A stretch of DNA of 38,698 nt from Fibrobacter succinogenes (lineage in GTDB: Bacteria > Fibrobacterota > Fibrobacteria > Fibrobacterales > Fibrobacteraceae): positions 1-38,698 of the forward strand of contig CADCBQ010000027.1 of assembly GCA_902799745.1 (NCBI GenBank). Direction: 5' to 3'. Numbering within the stretch: the stretch's first letter is position 1; every line of letters begins with the position of its first letter. Position numbers and translations under genes: made by a program. Of the stretch, positions 1-7,703 are shown piece after piece. The notes under the pieces are model-generated. The model worked only from the letters and a program-made list of their open reading frames with translations, did not search any database and had not been told where the DNA came from.

Positions 1-1053
1 GAGGGTCACGTCACCGGTAACAACCTTGTTCACTTCAGCGAAGAAGGCGTCCATAGCCTGGCGGAGCGGAGTGAACCACTGGCCATTGTACACGAGGTTG
101 GCATAGGTCATAGACATCTTCTGGGCTTCGAACAAGGTTTCCTTGTCGAGCACGAGCTGCTGCAGGCATTCGTGAGCCTTGTACAGGAGCGTGCCACCCG
201 GAGTTTCATACACGCCGCGGCTCTTCAAGCCAACGAGGCGGTTTTCGACGATGTCCAAGAGACCGCAAGCGTTCTTGCCGCCAATCTTGTTCAGGTATTC
301 GAGGAGTTCGACAGCACCCATCTTCTTGCCGTCGATAGCAACCGGATTACCCTTATCGAAGGTAATCGTCACGTGATCAGCCTTGTTCGGGGCCTTTTCA
401 TACGTGTTGGTGTGCTTGAGGAATTCGTACTTGTGTTCCTGTTCCGGGAATTCCAGAACGCCACCTTCGTGAGAGAGGTGCCACAGGTTACCGTCTTCGG
501 AGTAAATCTTCTTCTTGCTGATGCCGTTCAGCGGAATCTTGTGAGCGGCAGCGTAGTCGATAGCGTCTTCACGGCTATGGAACGTCCACTTCGGGTCCTT
601 CCACGGAGCGATGATTTCGAGCTTCGGGTTGAGAGCGGCGTAGGTCAGTTCGAAACGTACCTGGTCGTTACCCTTACCGGTAGCACCGTGAGCAACAGCA
701 TAGGCGCCTTCCTTTTCAGCAATCTTCACCTGGTACTTGGCGATGAGCGGACGGGCGAAAGAAGTACCCAGGAGGTAGGTACCTTCGTACTTGGCACCGG
801 CGCGAACGGTCGGCCAAACGTAGTCTTCAAGGAATTCCTTCTTGAGGTCAAGAACGTAGCACTTGGAAGCGCCAGTCTTGAGAGCCTTGTCTTCGAGGGC
901 CTTAGCGTCCGGGAAGTCGTTCTGACCGAGGTCAGCAGCGAAAGCGATCACTTCGCAGTCGTAGTTTTCCTTGAGCCAGGGGATGATGATGGAAGTATCG
1001 AGTCCACCGCTATAAGCGAGGACAACCTTCTTCTTGGATTCTTTCTTAGCCAT
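1..1053 (-). CDS. argG: Argininosuccinate synthase (3' end beyond window)
   Basis: Joins citrulline and aspartate, using ATP, to form argininosuccinate in the cytoplasmic arginine pathway. The visible 351 residues open with MAKKESKKK and then the ATP-pyrophosphatase loop AYSGGLDTS at about residues 13-21, the family signature. Further conserved stretches are [13 protein letters not shown] and [15 protein letters not shown]. The family is usually about 400 residues, so roughly 50 C-terminal residues lie outside the window. The ATG at 1053 is preceded by AAAGGA at a suitable distance and by a TATATT hexamer at 1090-1095, giving a leader of about 30 nt. It follows mtgA on the same strand after about 50 nt, but its own promoter suggests independent transcription. 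Identification is firm. Confidence 0.97.
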   Translation of the reverse strand, partial: MAKKESKKKVVLAYSGGLDTSIIIPWLKENYDCEVIAFAADLGQNDFPDAKALEDKALKTGASKCYVLDLKKEFLEDYVWPTVRAGAKYEGTYLLGTSFARPLIAKYQVKIAEKEGAYAVAHGATGKGNDQVRFELTYAALNPKLEIIAPWKDPKWTFHSREDAIDYAAAHKIPLNGISKKKIYSEDGNLWHLSHEGGVLEFPEQEHKYEFLKHTNTYEKAPNKADHVTITFDKGNPVAIDGKKMGAVELLEYLNKIGGKNACGLLDIVENRLVGLKSRGVYETPGGTLLYKAHECLQQLVLDKETLFEAQKMSMTYANLVYNGQWFTPLRQAMDAFFAEVNKVVTGDVTL

Positions 1054-1089
1054 TTTTAGCGTCCTTTAAGAAAATTTTTAGACGAGTGA

Positions 1090-1095
1090 AATATA
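1090..1095 (-). promoter_or_regulatory. Putative -10 element of argG
   Basis: TATATT reads on the minus strand inside TTTCTATATTTCACTC, 36 nt before the argG ATG. With a usual -10 to start-site distance this gives a leader of about 30 nt that includes the AAAGGA ribosome binding site. No clear -35 was seen. Call by pattern only. Confidence 0.45.
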
Positions 1096-1102
1096 GAAAC
1101 TT

Positions 1103-2137
1103 TTATTTCTTTTTTGTAGAGGCTTTCGCGGGAGCTTTCGCCGACTTTTCAGAGGTCTTCGACGAATTTTTCTCCGAGGCCTTCTCGGGCTTTTTGTCCA
1201 GGTTTTTAGCCGAGCCCTTTTCCATAGTTTTTTCCGATGCCTTGGAGCCCTTGGCGGAGCTGTCTTTTGGCGGCGGGGCCATCAACTGGCGCAAGGAATC
1301 CACCAGCACGCTGTCCTTCTTGGGGAACATGTTCTGGTAAATCACGGCGCGACGCTTAGCCATGAACTGGCTTTCGCGCATGTGCGGGTGGTGCTTACCC
1401 GGACTTGCGAGCATGGCGGCCAGGTTGATTGCCTGGTCGACGCTCAGCTTGGCGCAGCTTTTCTTGTAATAGGTGCGGCAGGCTTCCTGGCAGCCGAAAA
1501 TGTCCTTGCCCCACTGGGCGTAATTCAGGTACAGTTCCAAAATACGGTCCTTGCCGAGTTCATGTTCCATCAGGAGCGCGTAGGCAAGTTCCTTGAACTT
1601 GCGGTTGAAGGAACGTTCACCGCTCAAGAACAGGTTCTTCGCGAGCTGTTGCGTAATCGTAGAGCCACCGAACTTGGTCTTCCCCGCCATCTGGTTTGCA
1701 TCCAAAGCTTCGGCAATGGCACGGATATCAAAACCCGGGTGGAAATAGAAACCGGCATCTTCGCTTGCAATAACAGCCTTGCGCAGATACGGGCTAATAG
1801 AATCGAGCGGTACATAGGTGTGCTTGATTTCGATATTCGGATTCGAATCGCGCAGAGCTTCCATGTACTTACTCATTTCAGGCTGGGCATCTTTAAGTTG
1901 CGCCACGCCATCATAAATATCATAGCCATAAATAAAGGCGCGGTACAAGGCGTAAGAAGCAGCCACCGAGAAAATGGCGGAATAGATAATCAGAATCAGC
2001 AATGCCTGGCGGATAATGAAATTGATCGTTCGGTAAAGCCACTTGAGTATAAACCCAGCTACTTTCGCAAACTTGGTTCCAAAGAACCACTTAAAAAAGT
2101 CCTTGACCTTACCAAAATACAACTTCACTTTATCCAT
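1103..2137 (-). CDS. mtgA: Monofunctional peptidoglycan glycosyltransferase (GT51)
   Basis: Polymerises lipid II into glycan strands at the outer face of the inner membrane. The 344-aa protein has a basic N-terminus, one membrane segment at about residues 35-65 (AL..LIIYSAIFSVAASYAL), then the GT51 domain. Seen motifs are EDAGFYFHPGFD with the catalytic Glu, GGSTITQQLAKNLFL, KFKELAYALLMEHEL and LELYLNYAQWG. There is no transpeptidase domain, hence monofunctional. The last ~55 residues are a Lys/Ser/Ala/Glu low-complexity tail unusual for MtgA. The ATG at 2137 was preferred over one at 2158 because GGAGG sits 9 nt before it. That ATG overlaps the stop of the primase-like gene by one base (TAATG), so the two are probably translationally coupled. 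Confidence 0.9.
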   Translation of the reverse strand: MDKVKLYFGKVKDFFKWFFGTKFAKVAGFILKWLYRTINFIIRQALLILIIYSAIFSVAASYALYRAFIYGYDIYDGVAQLKDAQPEMSKYMEALRDSNPNIEIKHTYVPLDSISPYLRKAVIASEDAGFYFHPGFDIRAIAEALDANQMAGKTKFGGSTITQQLAKNLFLSGERSFNRKFKELAYALLMEHELGKDRILELYLNYAQWGKDIFGCQEACRTYYKKSCAKLSVDQAINLAAMLASPGKHHPHMRESQFMAKRRAVIYQNMFPKKDSVLVDSLRQLMAPPPKDSSAKGSKASEKTMEKGSAKNLDKKPEKASEKNSSKTSEKSAKAPAKASTKKK

Positions 2138-3252
2138 TACTTCTTTCCTCCGAACCAATCATTGATGTCTTCACCTTCTTTCATGGCCGTGGGCAAGTTT
2201 TCCATTCCTTCGCCTAAAATTACATTATGAATGCCCGCTTGTGTGAACAAGTTACCGATATATTCCATACCAGAGCGGCCCGCTTCATCGTGATCCAGAC
2301 AAAGTACCACATTTTTGTTTCTAAAAAGATTCAACCACTCCACTTTGAAGCTGCGGACACCCGGAATTCCGACCGCATTAATCCTTTGTCCTAAAAACGT
2401 GAGTGTATCCACGACGCCTTCGCACAGGTAGACCCACCCCGGCTTTTGATCCAGCGCCACCATATTGTAGGGGTACGGCACCGTGCCGCGCAAGTTAAGT
2501 TCCTTGGGAACCACCGTATTGTCAATCGCACGAGACTGGAAATAGAACGCTCTGCGTTGCGGGTCCAAATACGGGAAAATCAGCGGGTGCTTGTAGTAGC
2601 GCAGGTGACCTTTGTCGTTAAAGAGGCCCACATACTTCAGCACCTCTTCGCCAAAGTCCGCCTTGAGGCTGTTGTTCACCTCTTCGTAATTGCTAATGGT
2701 GCGCAAAAGCATCTTGTCCCACACGGGCTTGTAAATGCGACGGCGAGCAAGCCACTTGCCTGCAGGCGTGTTGTCGACAGGGCTTAGACGCTTGAGGAAC
2801 GAAAGGATAATTTTCTTGCGGTCGTCTTCAGAAACAAGGGGCGGTTCTTCGGGTTCCACCGGGCGGACCATCTCGGGCACCGATTGTGCATTCACCGGCG
2901 CATGACCTTGCGTCGTCTGCGCGCGTTCGGTCAGACGTTCCATTTCTTTGCGAGCAGAGGGCGGCACCAAGAACGGGTACTGCGCCATAAGCCAGCCAAG
3001 CGCTTCGACAAAGCTACAATCCTTTACAATTTGCACCAACGAAATCACGTCGCCGCGAACATCGTCGCAAACCCAGCAGCGGAACGTTCCGCGTTCTTCG
3101 GAAATTGAAACCGACGGCGTACGGTCACCATGCGTGTGGCGCTGCGGAAAGAAACAACGGCACTTGCCGTGGGATACATCTACCCCCAGGCTCTGCGCAA
3201 CGGCGGTAATAGAAATCGCCGACTTAAATTGTTTCAGTTCCTCGTTAGTCAT
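2137..3252 (-). CDS. Small CHC2 zinc-finger / TOPRIM primase-like protein
   Basis: A 371-aa DnaG-like protein. Residues ~31-62 hold a CHC2-type zinc finger (Cys at 31/33, His at 39/41, CWVC at 59-62, with TPSVSI and GDVISLV as in DnaG). The middle resembles the DnaG core (HPLIFPYLDPQRRAFYFQSR, then KELNLRGTVPYPYN). A TOPRIM domain follows, with YLCEGVVD and LCLDHDEAGRSG supplying the Glu and DxD metal ligands. The protein ends soon after TOPRIM, so the C-terminal helicase-binding domain of true DnaG is absent; DnaG is usually about 600 aa. It may be a second, specialised primase or a nucleic-acid enzyme of mobile-element origin. The ATG at 3252 begins MTNEELKQFK; it lacks a Shine-Dalgarno but has TATATT 8 nt upstream. 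It forms a two-gene unit with mtgA. Confidence 0.8.
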   Translation of the reverse strand: MTNEELKQFKSAISITAVAQSLGVDVSHGKCRCFFPQRHTHGDRTPSVSISEERGTFRCWVCDDVRGDVISLVQIVKDCSFVEALGWLMAQYPFLVPPSARKEMERLTERAQTTQGHAPVNAQSVPEMVRPVEPEEPPLVSEDDRKKIILSFLKRLSPVDNTPAGKWLARRRIYKPVWDKMLLRTISNYEEVNNSLKADFGEEVLKYVGLFNDKGHLRYYKHPLIFPYLDPQRRAFYFQSRAIDNTVVPKELNLRGTVPYPYNMVALDQKPGWVYLCEGVVDTLTFLGQRINAVGIPGVRSFKVEWLNLFRNKNVVLCLDHDEAGRSGMEYIGNLFTQAGIHNVILGEGMENLPTAMKEGEDINDWFGGKK

Positions 3253-3297
3253 CGCGAGGTAATATACAATTTTTCTTGGCAAAGCTATATTTACAAT
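3253..3297. promoter_or_regulatory. Compact divergent promoter region, primase-like gene / murB
   Basis: Only 45 bp separate the two divergent start codons. The plus strand has TATATT at 3286-3291, six bases before the murB ATG. The minus strand has TATATT at 3261-3266, eight bases before the primase-like ATG. Neither gene has a Shine-Dalgarno. With the usual 6-7 bp from hexamer to start site, both transcripts would begin at or within two bases of the start codon. Confidence 0.55.
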
Positions 3298-4209
3298 ATG
3301 CAGATTCTCGAAAACGAATTGATGAGCAAGCACACCTCCTTTAAAGTGGGTGGATCCGCACGCTATTATGTGAAGGCGGAAACCATACAAGACCTCCAAA
3401 ACGCACTGAAATTGGCCCGCGAAAAAAGTCTCCCCTCCTTTATTTTAGGAAACGGAACGAATCTGCTTGTCTCGGACAAGGGGTTTGACGGCGTTGTCAT
3501 CACGCTCGCCGGAGAATTTTCTGCCATCGAAGATTTAGGAAACGGAGCATTCATGGTCGGAGCGGCTACCCCGCTCGGCAGGTTTGCCCGCAGCGTGCTC
3601 AAGCAAGGTTATGCAGGCATCCACAAGCTCGCCGGAATTCCGGGAACCTTGGGTGGCGCAATCTACATGAACGCAGGCGCCTACTGCCAAGAAATCGGAA
3701 CCTGCTGCACGCAAGTGACCGTTCTTGACAGCGACGGAAACATACACAAATTTTCTAACGACGACTGCGCCTTCGGGTATAGACAAAGTATCTTCCAGAA
3801 GAACAAGGCCATCATCCTCTCGGCAACCTTCCAGCTGCCCGCTGCAAGTGCAGAAAGCAAGACTGTCGCCGACCTCGAAGCGGAACTCGCCGAATGCATG
3901 GCCAAGCGCAAGGCAAGCCAACCGCTCAACATGCCGAACGCAGGCTCCACCTTCAAGCGCCTCGAGCATGGCACCGCCGACATGCCGCAACAAATCGCGC
4001 CGGGCTATTACATCGAGCAAGCAGGTCTCAAGGGCTACCGCATAGGCGGTGCCGAAGTCAGCACAGTACACGCGAACTTCATCGTGAACGCCGACGGCGC
4101 TACCGCAAGCGATATCAAGCAATTAAGCGAATACGTACAGCAGAAAGTCGCCGAGAAATTCGGCATTCAACTGCACCGCGAAATTATTCTGCTTGGGGAA
4201 TTTGAGTAA
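3298..4209 (+). CDS. murB: UDP-N-acetylenolpyruvoylglucosamine reductase
   Basis: Reduces the enolpyruvyl group of UDP-GlcNAc-enolpyruvate with NADPH to give UDP-MurNAc, the second committed step of peptidoglycan precursor synthesis in the cytoplasm. The 303-aa protein starts MQILENELMSKHTSFKVGG. It has the FAD-binding segment GNGTNLLVSDKGFDG, then GIPGTLGGAIYMNAGAY, and the active-site Ser region NAGSTFKR. The last part, GAEVSTVHANFIVN, is also typical; the short form and GSxF fit type II MurB. A longer reading frame opens upstream at 3130 but would run through the divergent gene. The ATG at 3298 matches the family N-terminus and lies six bases after a TATATT hexamer. It is not in the dcw operon, where murB often sits. 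Confidence 0.95.
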   Translation: MQILENELMSKHTSFKVGGSARYYVKAETIQDLQNALKLAREKSLPSFILGNGTNLLVSDKGFDGVVITLAGEFSAIEDLGNGAFMVGAATPLGRFARSVLKQGYAGIHKLAGIPGTLGGAIYMNAGAYCQEIGTCCTQVTVLDSDGNIHKFSNDDCAFGYRQSIFQKNKAIILSATFQLPAASAESKTVADLEAELAECMAKRKASQPLNMPNAGSTFKRLEHGTADMPQQIAPGYYIEQAGLKGYRIGGAEVSTVHANFIVNADGATASDIKQLSEYVQQKVAEKFGIQLHREIILLGEFE

Positions 4210-4258
4210 GGATCCTTCGACTTGTTTATCCTGAACTCGTTTCAGGACTCAGGATGAC
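4210..4258. repeat. Palindromic REP-like element
   Basis: Nested inverted repeats: ATCCTGA (4228-4234) pairs with TCAGGAT (4249-4255), and CCTGAA (4230-4235) pairs with TTCAGG (4241-4246). The flanks GGATCCTTCGACTT and AGGATGAC match the widespread intergenic palindrome type GTCATCCTGA...TCGAAGGATC. It lies between the convergent ends of murB and the VanZ-like gene and may also act as a weak bidirectional terminator, though no clear U-tract follows. Confidence 0.6.
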
Positions 4259-4289
4259 ACTGTCTACTTCCTACTGCCTACTGTCTACT
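4259..4289 (-). repeat. Heptad repeat array, copy 1
   Basis: Read on the minus strand this is AGTAGAC, AGTAGGC, AGTAGGA, AGTAGAC, AGT: four 7-bp units in perfect register. It overlaps the 3' end of the VanZ-like gene, whose last residues VDSRQ and stop codon are encoded by the repeat. Related arrays lie at 13874-13904 and 22961-22990. Confidence 0.75.
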
Positions 4290-4699
4290 TTTTCTTCCGG
4301 CACCGGATCAAAGCGATTCAAGATTCGCGTGACGATGGCGTAAACAACACCGCCCATCAAGCCACCGGTTAGGTCAGCCACCAAGTCGAGCACGCTGCTG
4401 TCGCGGCCATCGACAAAACTCTGGTGATATTCGTCGGTGCAACCATAAGCAAGCGCAAGAATACCCACTACCAGCACACGCAGCCACTGGCGATTGGACC
4501 ATTCGTTACGAGTCCAGAGCATGGCATAGCAACCGGCAAGCGTTGCATATTCGCAAAAGTGAGCCAGCTTATCCCAAATGTGCGGAAAATCTTCAAGCTG
4601 TTCAGTCGTGAGCGAAGACAGTTTAAAGATGATTGCCATGCAGAGCACGCAAGGCACGGCTCTAAAGAAGGGGTATTTGTCAAACACGCTTTCAAACAT
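4271..4699 (-). CDS. VanZ-like family membrane protein
   Basis: A 142-aa protein with about four membrane segments (RAVPCVLCMAIIFKLSS, HFCEYATLAGCYAMLW, WLRVLVVGILALAYG, LTGGLMGGVVYAIVTRIL). The conserved VanZ pattern is present: DKLAHFCEY, then DEYHQSFVDGRDSSVLDLVADLTGG. VanZ gives low-level teicoplanin resistance in enterococci, but for most family members no reaction is known, so only the family is called. The ATG at 4699 has no Shine-Dalgarno; TATCTTTG lies about 10 nt upstream. The final residues VDSRQ come from a heptad repeat array, so the native C-terminus may have been replaced or extended. It converges with murB and is divergent from the RlmI-like gene. Confidence 0.85.
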   Translation of the reverse strand: MFESVFDKYPFFRAVPCVLCMAIIFKLSSLTTEQLEDFPHIWDKLAHFCEYATLAGCYAMLWTRNEWSNRQWLRVLVVGILALAYGCTDEYHQSFVDGRDSSVLDLVADLTGGLMGGVVYAIVTRILNRFDPVPEEKVDSRQ

Positions 4700-4709
4700 C
4701 TTGGCGCCA

Positions 4710-4754
4710 AAGATAGAATAATAGACGAGAAGCGCCCCCGCAGGTTACTATATT
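4710..4754. promoter_or_regulatory. Divergent -10 elements of the VanZ-like gene and rlmI
   Basis: On the minus strand TATCTTTG (hexamer at 4710-4715) lies 10 nt before the VanZ-like ATG. On the plus strand TATATT (4749-4754) lies seven bases before the rlmI ATG. Both genes lack a Shine-Dalgarno, so both messages are predicted to be leaderless or nearly so. Confidence 0.5.
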
Positions 4755-4761
4755 TACCCCC

Positions 4762-5955
4762 ATGAAAGCAATTACCTTGAAAGCCGGACGCGAAAAGTCC
4801 GCACTGCGATATCACCCCTGGATTTTTAGCGGAGCCGTTGACGAAGTTATCGGCGACCCGGAACTTGGCGACACCGTTGAAGTTTACAGCTACAAGAGCG
4901 ATTTTCTGGGTCTTGCGGCGTACTCGCCCAAGTCCCAGATCCGCGGGCGTTTCTGGACGTTCGGCGAAAAGGCTAACATTGACCGCGAATTCTTTAGCGA
5001 CTTGCTGGACCGCGCGATCGCCGCCCGCAAGAGCCGCGGCTTTGACATCGAAGACAAGGAATCGGCCTTCCGCCTGATTAACGCCGAGAACGACGGCATT
5101 CCGGGCTGCATTATCGACAAGTACGCCGACATTTACTCCGTGGAAATCTTGGCCGCCGGCGCCGAAGTCCATCGCAAAGACATCTACGAACTGCTCGCCG
5201 AAAAGACGCACTGTCGCGGCATCTACGAACGCTGCGATTCTGACGTGCGCAAAAAAGAAGGCCTGCAGCTGCGCACCGGTTGCGTCTACGGCGAAGTGCC
5301 GGACGAACCGGTCATCATCAACGAAAACGGAATTCTCTTCCCCATCGATGTGAAGAACGGTCACAAGACCGGTTACTATCTGGACCAGCGCGACGCTCGC
5401 CGCCGCATTGGTGAAATTTCCAAGGGCAAAAAGGTTCTGAACTGCTTCTGCTATACCGGCGGCTTCGGGCTCTACGCTCTCCGCGGCGGTTGCGAAAAAG
5501 TTTATCAGGTGGATGTTTCCAAGGACGCGCTCAAGCTTGCCAAGGAAGGCATCATGCGCAACAAGCTCAGCACCGCCCACGCCACCCATGTGGAAGCCGA
5601 CGTATTCCAGTACCTGCGCAAGTGCCGTGACAAGGCCGAGACTTTCGACCTCATCGTGCTGGACCCGCCGAAGTTCGTGGAAAGCAAGGACAACCTGCAG
5701 AAGGGTGCCCGCGGCTACAAGGACATCAACTTGCTCGCCATGAAGCTTTTGGCCGAAGGCGGCATGCTCGCGACCTTTAGCTGCTCGGGCCTCATGGAAA
5801 TGGACTTGTTCCAGAAGATTATCGCGGATGCCGCCGCCGATGCCCATCGACGCGTTCAAATCATTGAACGCTTCGGCCAACCCGCCGACCACCCCGTGAA
5901 TACGGCCTTCCCCGAAGGACAATACCTGAAGGGGCTCCTGGTGCAGGTAGTATAG
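4762..5955 (+). CDS. rlmI: Class I rRNA methyltransferase, RlmI/RlmK type
   Basis: Probable SAM-dependent 23S rRNA methyltransferase; E. coli RlmI makes m5C1962. The 397-aa protein starts with a PUA-like RNA-binding domain (KAGREKSALRYHPWIFSGAV, about residues 6-25) as in RlmI. A middle segment KNGHKTGYYLDQRDAR follows, then the Rossmann methyltransferase fold with the SAM motif VLNCFCYTGGFG at about 225-236 and the motif VLDPPKF at about 298-304. A Cys in CFCYTGG and one in FSCSG near residue 345 fit m5C chemistry. The size matches the family. It starts seven bases after a TATATT hexamer without a Shine-Dalgarno and stands alone. The exact target base is inferred from family. Confidence 0.85.
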   Translation: MKAITLKAGREKSALRYHPWIFSGAVDEVIGDPELGDTVEVYSYKSDFLGLAAYSPKSQIRGRFWTFGEKANIDREFFSDLLDRAIAARKSRGFDIEDKESAFRLINAENDGIPGCIIDKYADIYSVEILAAGAEVHRKDIYELLAEKTHCRGIYERCDSDVRKKEGLQLRTGCVYGEVPDEPVIINENGILFPIDVKNGHKTGYYLDQRDARRRIGEISKGKKVLNCFCYTGGFGLYALRGGCEKVYQVDVSKDALKLAKEGIMRNKLSTAHATHVEADVFQYLRKCRDKAETFDLIVLDPPKFVESKDNLQKGARGYKDINLLAMKLLAEGGMLATFSCSGLMEMDLFQKIIADAAADAHRRVQIIERFGQPADHPVNTAFPEGQYLKGLLVQVV

Positions 5956-5970
5956 CCTCGAAAATCTTGT

Positions 5971-5976
5971 TATATT
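5971..5976 (+). promoter_or_regulatory. Putative -10 element of the MATE-fusion gene
   Basis: TATATT ends nine bases before the ATG at 5986, in TTGTTATATTGAATTCGTTATG. No Shine-Dalgarno lies between. The predicted leader is about 3 nt. Confidence 0.5.
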
Positions 5977-5985
5977 GAATTCGTT

Positions 5986-7701
5986 ATGCGCATTAACCAG
6001 ACATTTTGCGGTAGACGATTCAAGTCCATGCTTTTTACAGCATCGCTTTCTGTCTGTGCAGAATTCATAAACATCTTTATCGATAAAATCGTTGCCGCCC
6101 GAATGTTGGGCGAAAACGCGCTTGCCGCTATCTCGTTCTTTACGCCCCTCTTTTCGGTCATTCTATTCGCCAGTTCGATTGTAATGGTCGGAAGTCTCGT
6201 TTGCTACTCCATTGAACTCGGGCGTATGAACAAGAACAAGGCAGACCGATTCTTTGGACAGAGCATTATTCTTTCGGTTGGTATCGGCATTTTAATGGTC
6301 ATCGCTTTCGCCATAGGCAAGCGACTCCTGTTCAGCTACATGAATGTCGAGCCCGAACAAATGCAGTTCGTAAACGAATTCTACGGGTGGTTCTTGGGAC
6401 TCGCGTTCTTGATTCCGCTAAACAACACCTTGCAAGAAATGGTGTATGTGGACGGCGACACCAAAACATGCAACGCTTCGTACGCGGCACTGCTATTAGG
6501 GAACGTCATTTTATCTTGTATATGCTGTCATTATTGGGGAATGTCCGGCATCGCGCTCGGCACCGTCATTTCAGTCATTCTCAGTACATCTGTTCTCAGT
6601 ACGCACTTTGCAAGAAAACATAATTCGCTACGATTCATTTGGCATTTTAACATGCGCGACATCGCCTCGGTCATTCGCTTTAGTATGGCCGAAGCTTGCG
6701 AATTTTTATTCTTCGCCTTATTTGCCGGTTTAATGAACTTGTATTTTGCAAGCCACATCGGAAGCACCAAGTTTTCCATACTTTCTATCGTATACGAAAT
6801 CATTGAATTAAGCGTCATATTCAACGGCGTTTGGATGGCCGCCGAGCCGCTCATCAACATTTACCGCGGCGAAGAAAACAACAAGGGCATCGTGCAAACC
6901 ATGCGCTTTGTCAATTGGACTATCTTCAAGTTGAGCCTGCTTACCACAGCGTTCCTTTTCTTTTTCGCACCGACCCTCACAAGAATTTTCAGTTTCGAAA
7001 CCGAAGAAACCGCTATAGAAGCCGCATTTGCCATCCGCGCCTGCGCTATCGGGATTTTGCCTCTCGCGCTAGTAAAAATATACGCAGCCTTCCATGTTCA
7101 CGAAAAACCCGTTCTTTCCTTCTTATTCATTTTCCTCGTTTCGTTCGCATGCCCCCTGATCAGCGTTATCGCAATCGATTCCTACATTGGCTCAGGATAT
7201 GTTTGGCTCGGTTTTGGCATAGCCCCCTTTATTGCTCTCAGCGCAGGCGTCATTTTCCAGCTAGCTCATTACGGCAAGCAACACTTCCCACTGCTCTTAG
7301 AGCATTTTTCGAAAGAGAACTACTGGTACACCCACGATATCGACCTTACTCCCGAAAACTTAATTCATTACCTTGACAGCATTGGCAAGCTCATGGATCA
7401 CCGTTCCGTAAGCAGCAAGAGCAAGCTTAAGGCCATGTTGCTCATCGAAGAACTCGGAATGACCGTTTTCGAAAGCAATAAGGGCAAGAAAGTTTTCTTG
7501 GAAGTTTCCATCAAAATGAAAAAAGATGACTTCTTTGTCGTCATCAAGGACGATGGAAAGATTATGGACCTCACGGACCTCGAACAATCCGTAACTGGCC
7601 TCCGCATGTATTTCGTGAATATGTTTATGACGGTGCAGCGCGAAAAGCAATACTTGCTAACTTCGAACTACAACCGCCATGTATTCCACTTCGAAAAGTA
7701 A
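5986..7701 (+). CDS. MATE-family transporter fused to an RsbW-like ATPase domain
   Basis: A 571-aa protein. Residues 1 to about 440 form about 12 membrane segments with a MATE-like start (FTASLSVCAEFINIFIDKIVAARMLG), so it is probably a cation-coupled multidrug or metabolite exporter in the inner membrane. After LEHFSKENYW comes a soluble domain (about 455-571) resembling the anti-sigma/histidine-kinase ATPase fold of RsbW and SpoIIAB. It shows LIEELGMTVFESN at 486-498 as the N-box, KDDGKIMD near 521-528 as the G1-box, and VTGLRMYFVN as a reduced G2-box. MATE proteins are normally about 450 aa. The domain might gate transport or bind a STAS-type partner; this is inference. It converges with the GH16 gene with two bases between the stop codons. 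Confidence 0.82.
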   Translation: MRINQTFCGRRFKSMLFTASLSVCAEFINIFIDKIVAARMLGENALAAISFFTPLFSVILFASSIVMVGSLVCYSIELGRMNKNKADRFFGQSIILSVGIGILMVIAFAIGKRLLFSYMNVEPEQMQFVNEFYGWFLGLAFLIPLNNTLQEMVYVDGDTKTCNASYAALLLGNVILSCICCHYWGMSGIALGTVISVILSTSVLSTHFARKHNSLRFIWHFNMRDIASVIRFSMAEACEFLFFALFAGLMNLYFASHIGSTKFSILSIVYEIIELSVIFNGVWMAAEPLINIYRGEENNKGIVQTMRFVNWTIFKLSLLTTAFLFFFAPTLTRIFSFETEETAIEAAFAIRACAIGILPLALVKIYAAFHVHEKPVLSFLFIFLVSFACPLISVIAIDSYIGSGYVWLGFGIAPFIALSAGVIFQLAHYGKQHFPLLLEHFSKENYWYTHDIDLTPENLIHYLDSIGKLMDHRSVSSKSKLKAMLLIEELGMTVFESNKGKKVFLEVSIKMKKDDFFVVIKDDGKIMDLTDLEQSVTGLRMYFVNMFMTVQREKQYLLTSNYNRHVFHFEK

Positions 7702-7703
7702 TT

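Noticed and set aside
3130..3297. N-terminal extension of murB from an upstream in-frame start
   Set aside because: It would overlap the divergent primase-like coding region and does not match the family; the ATG at 3298 has a promoter directly in front.
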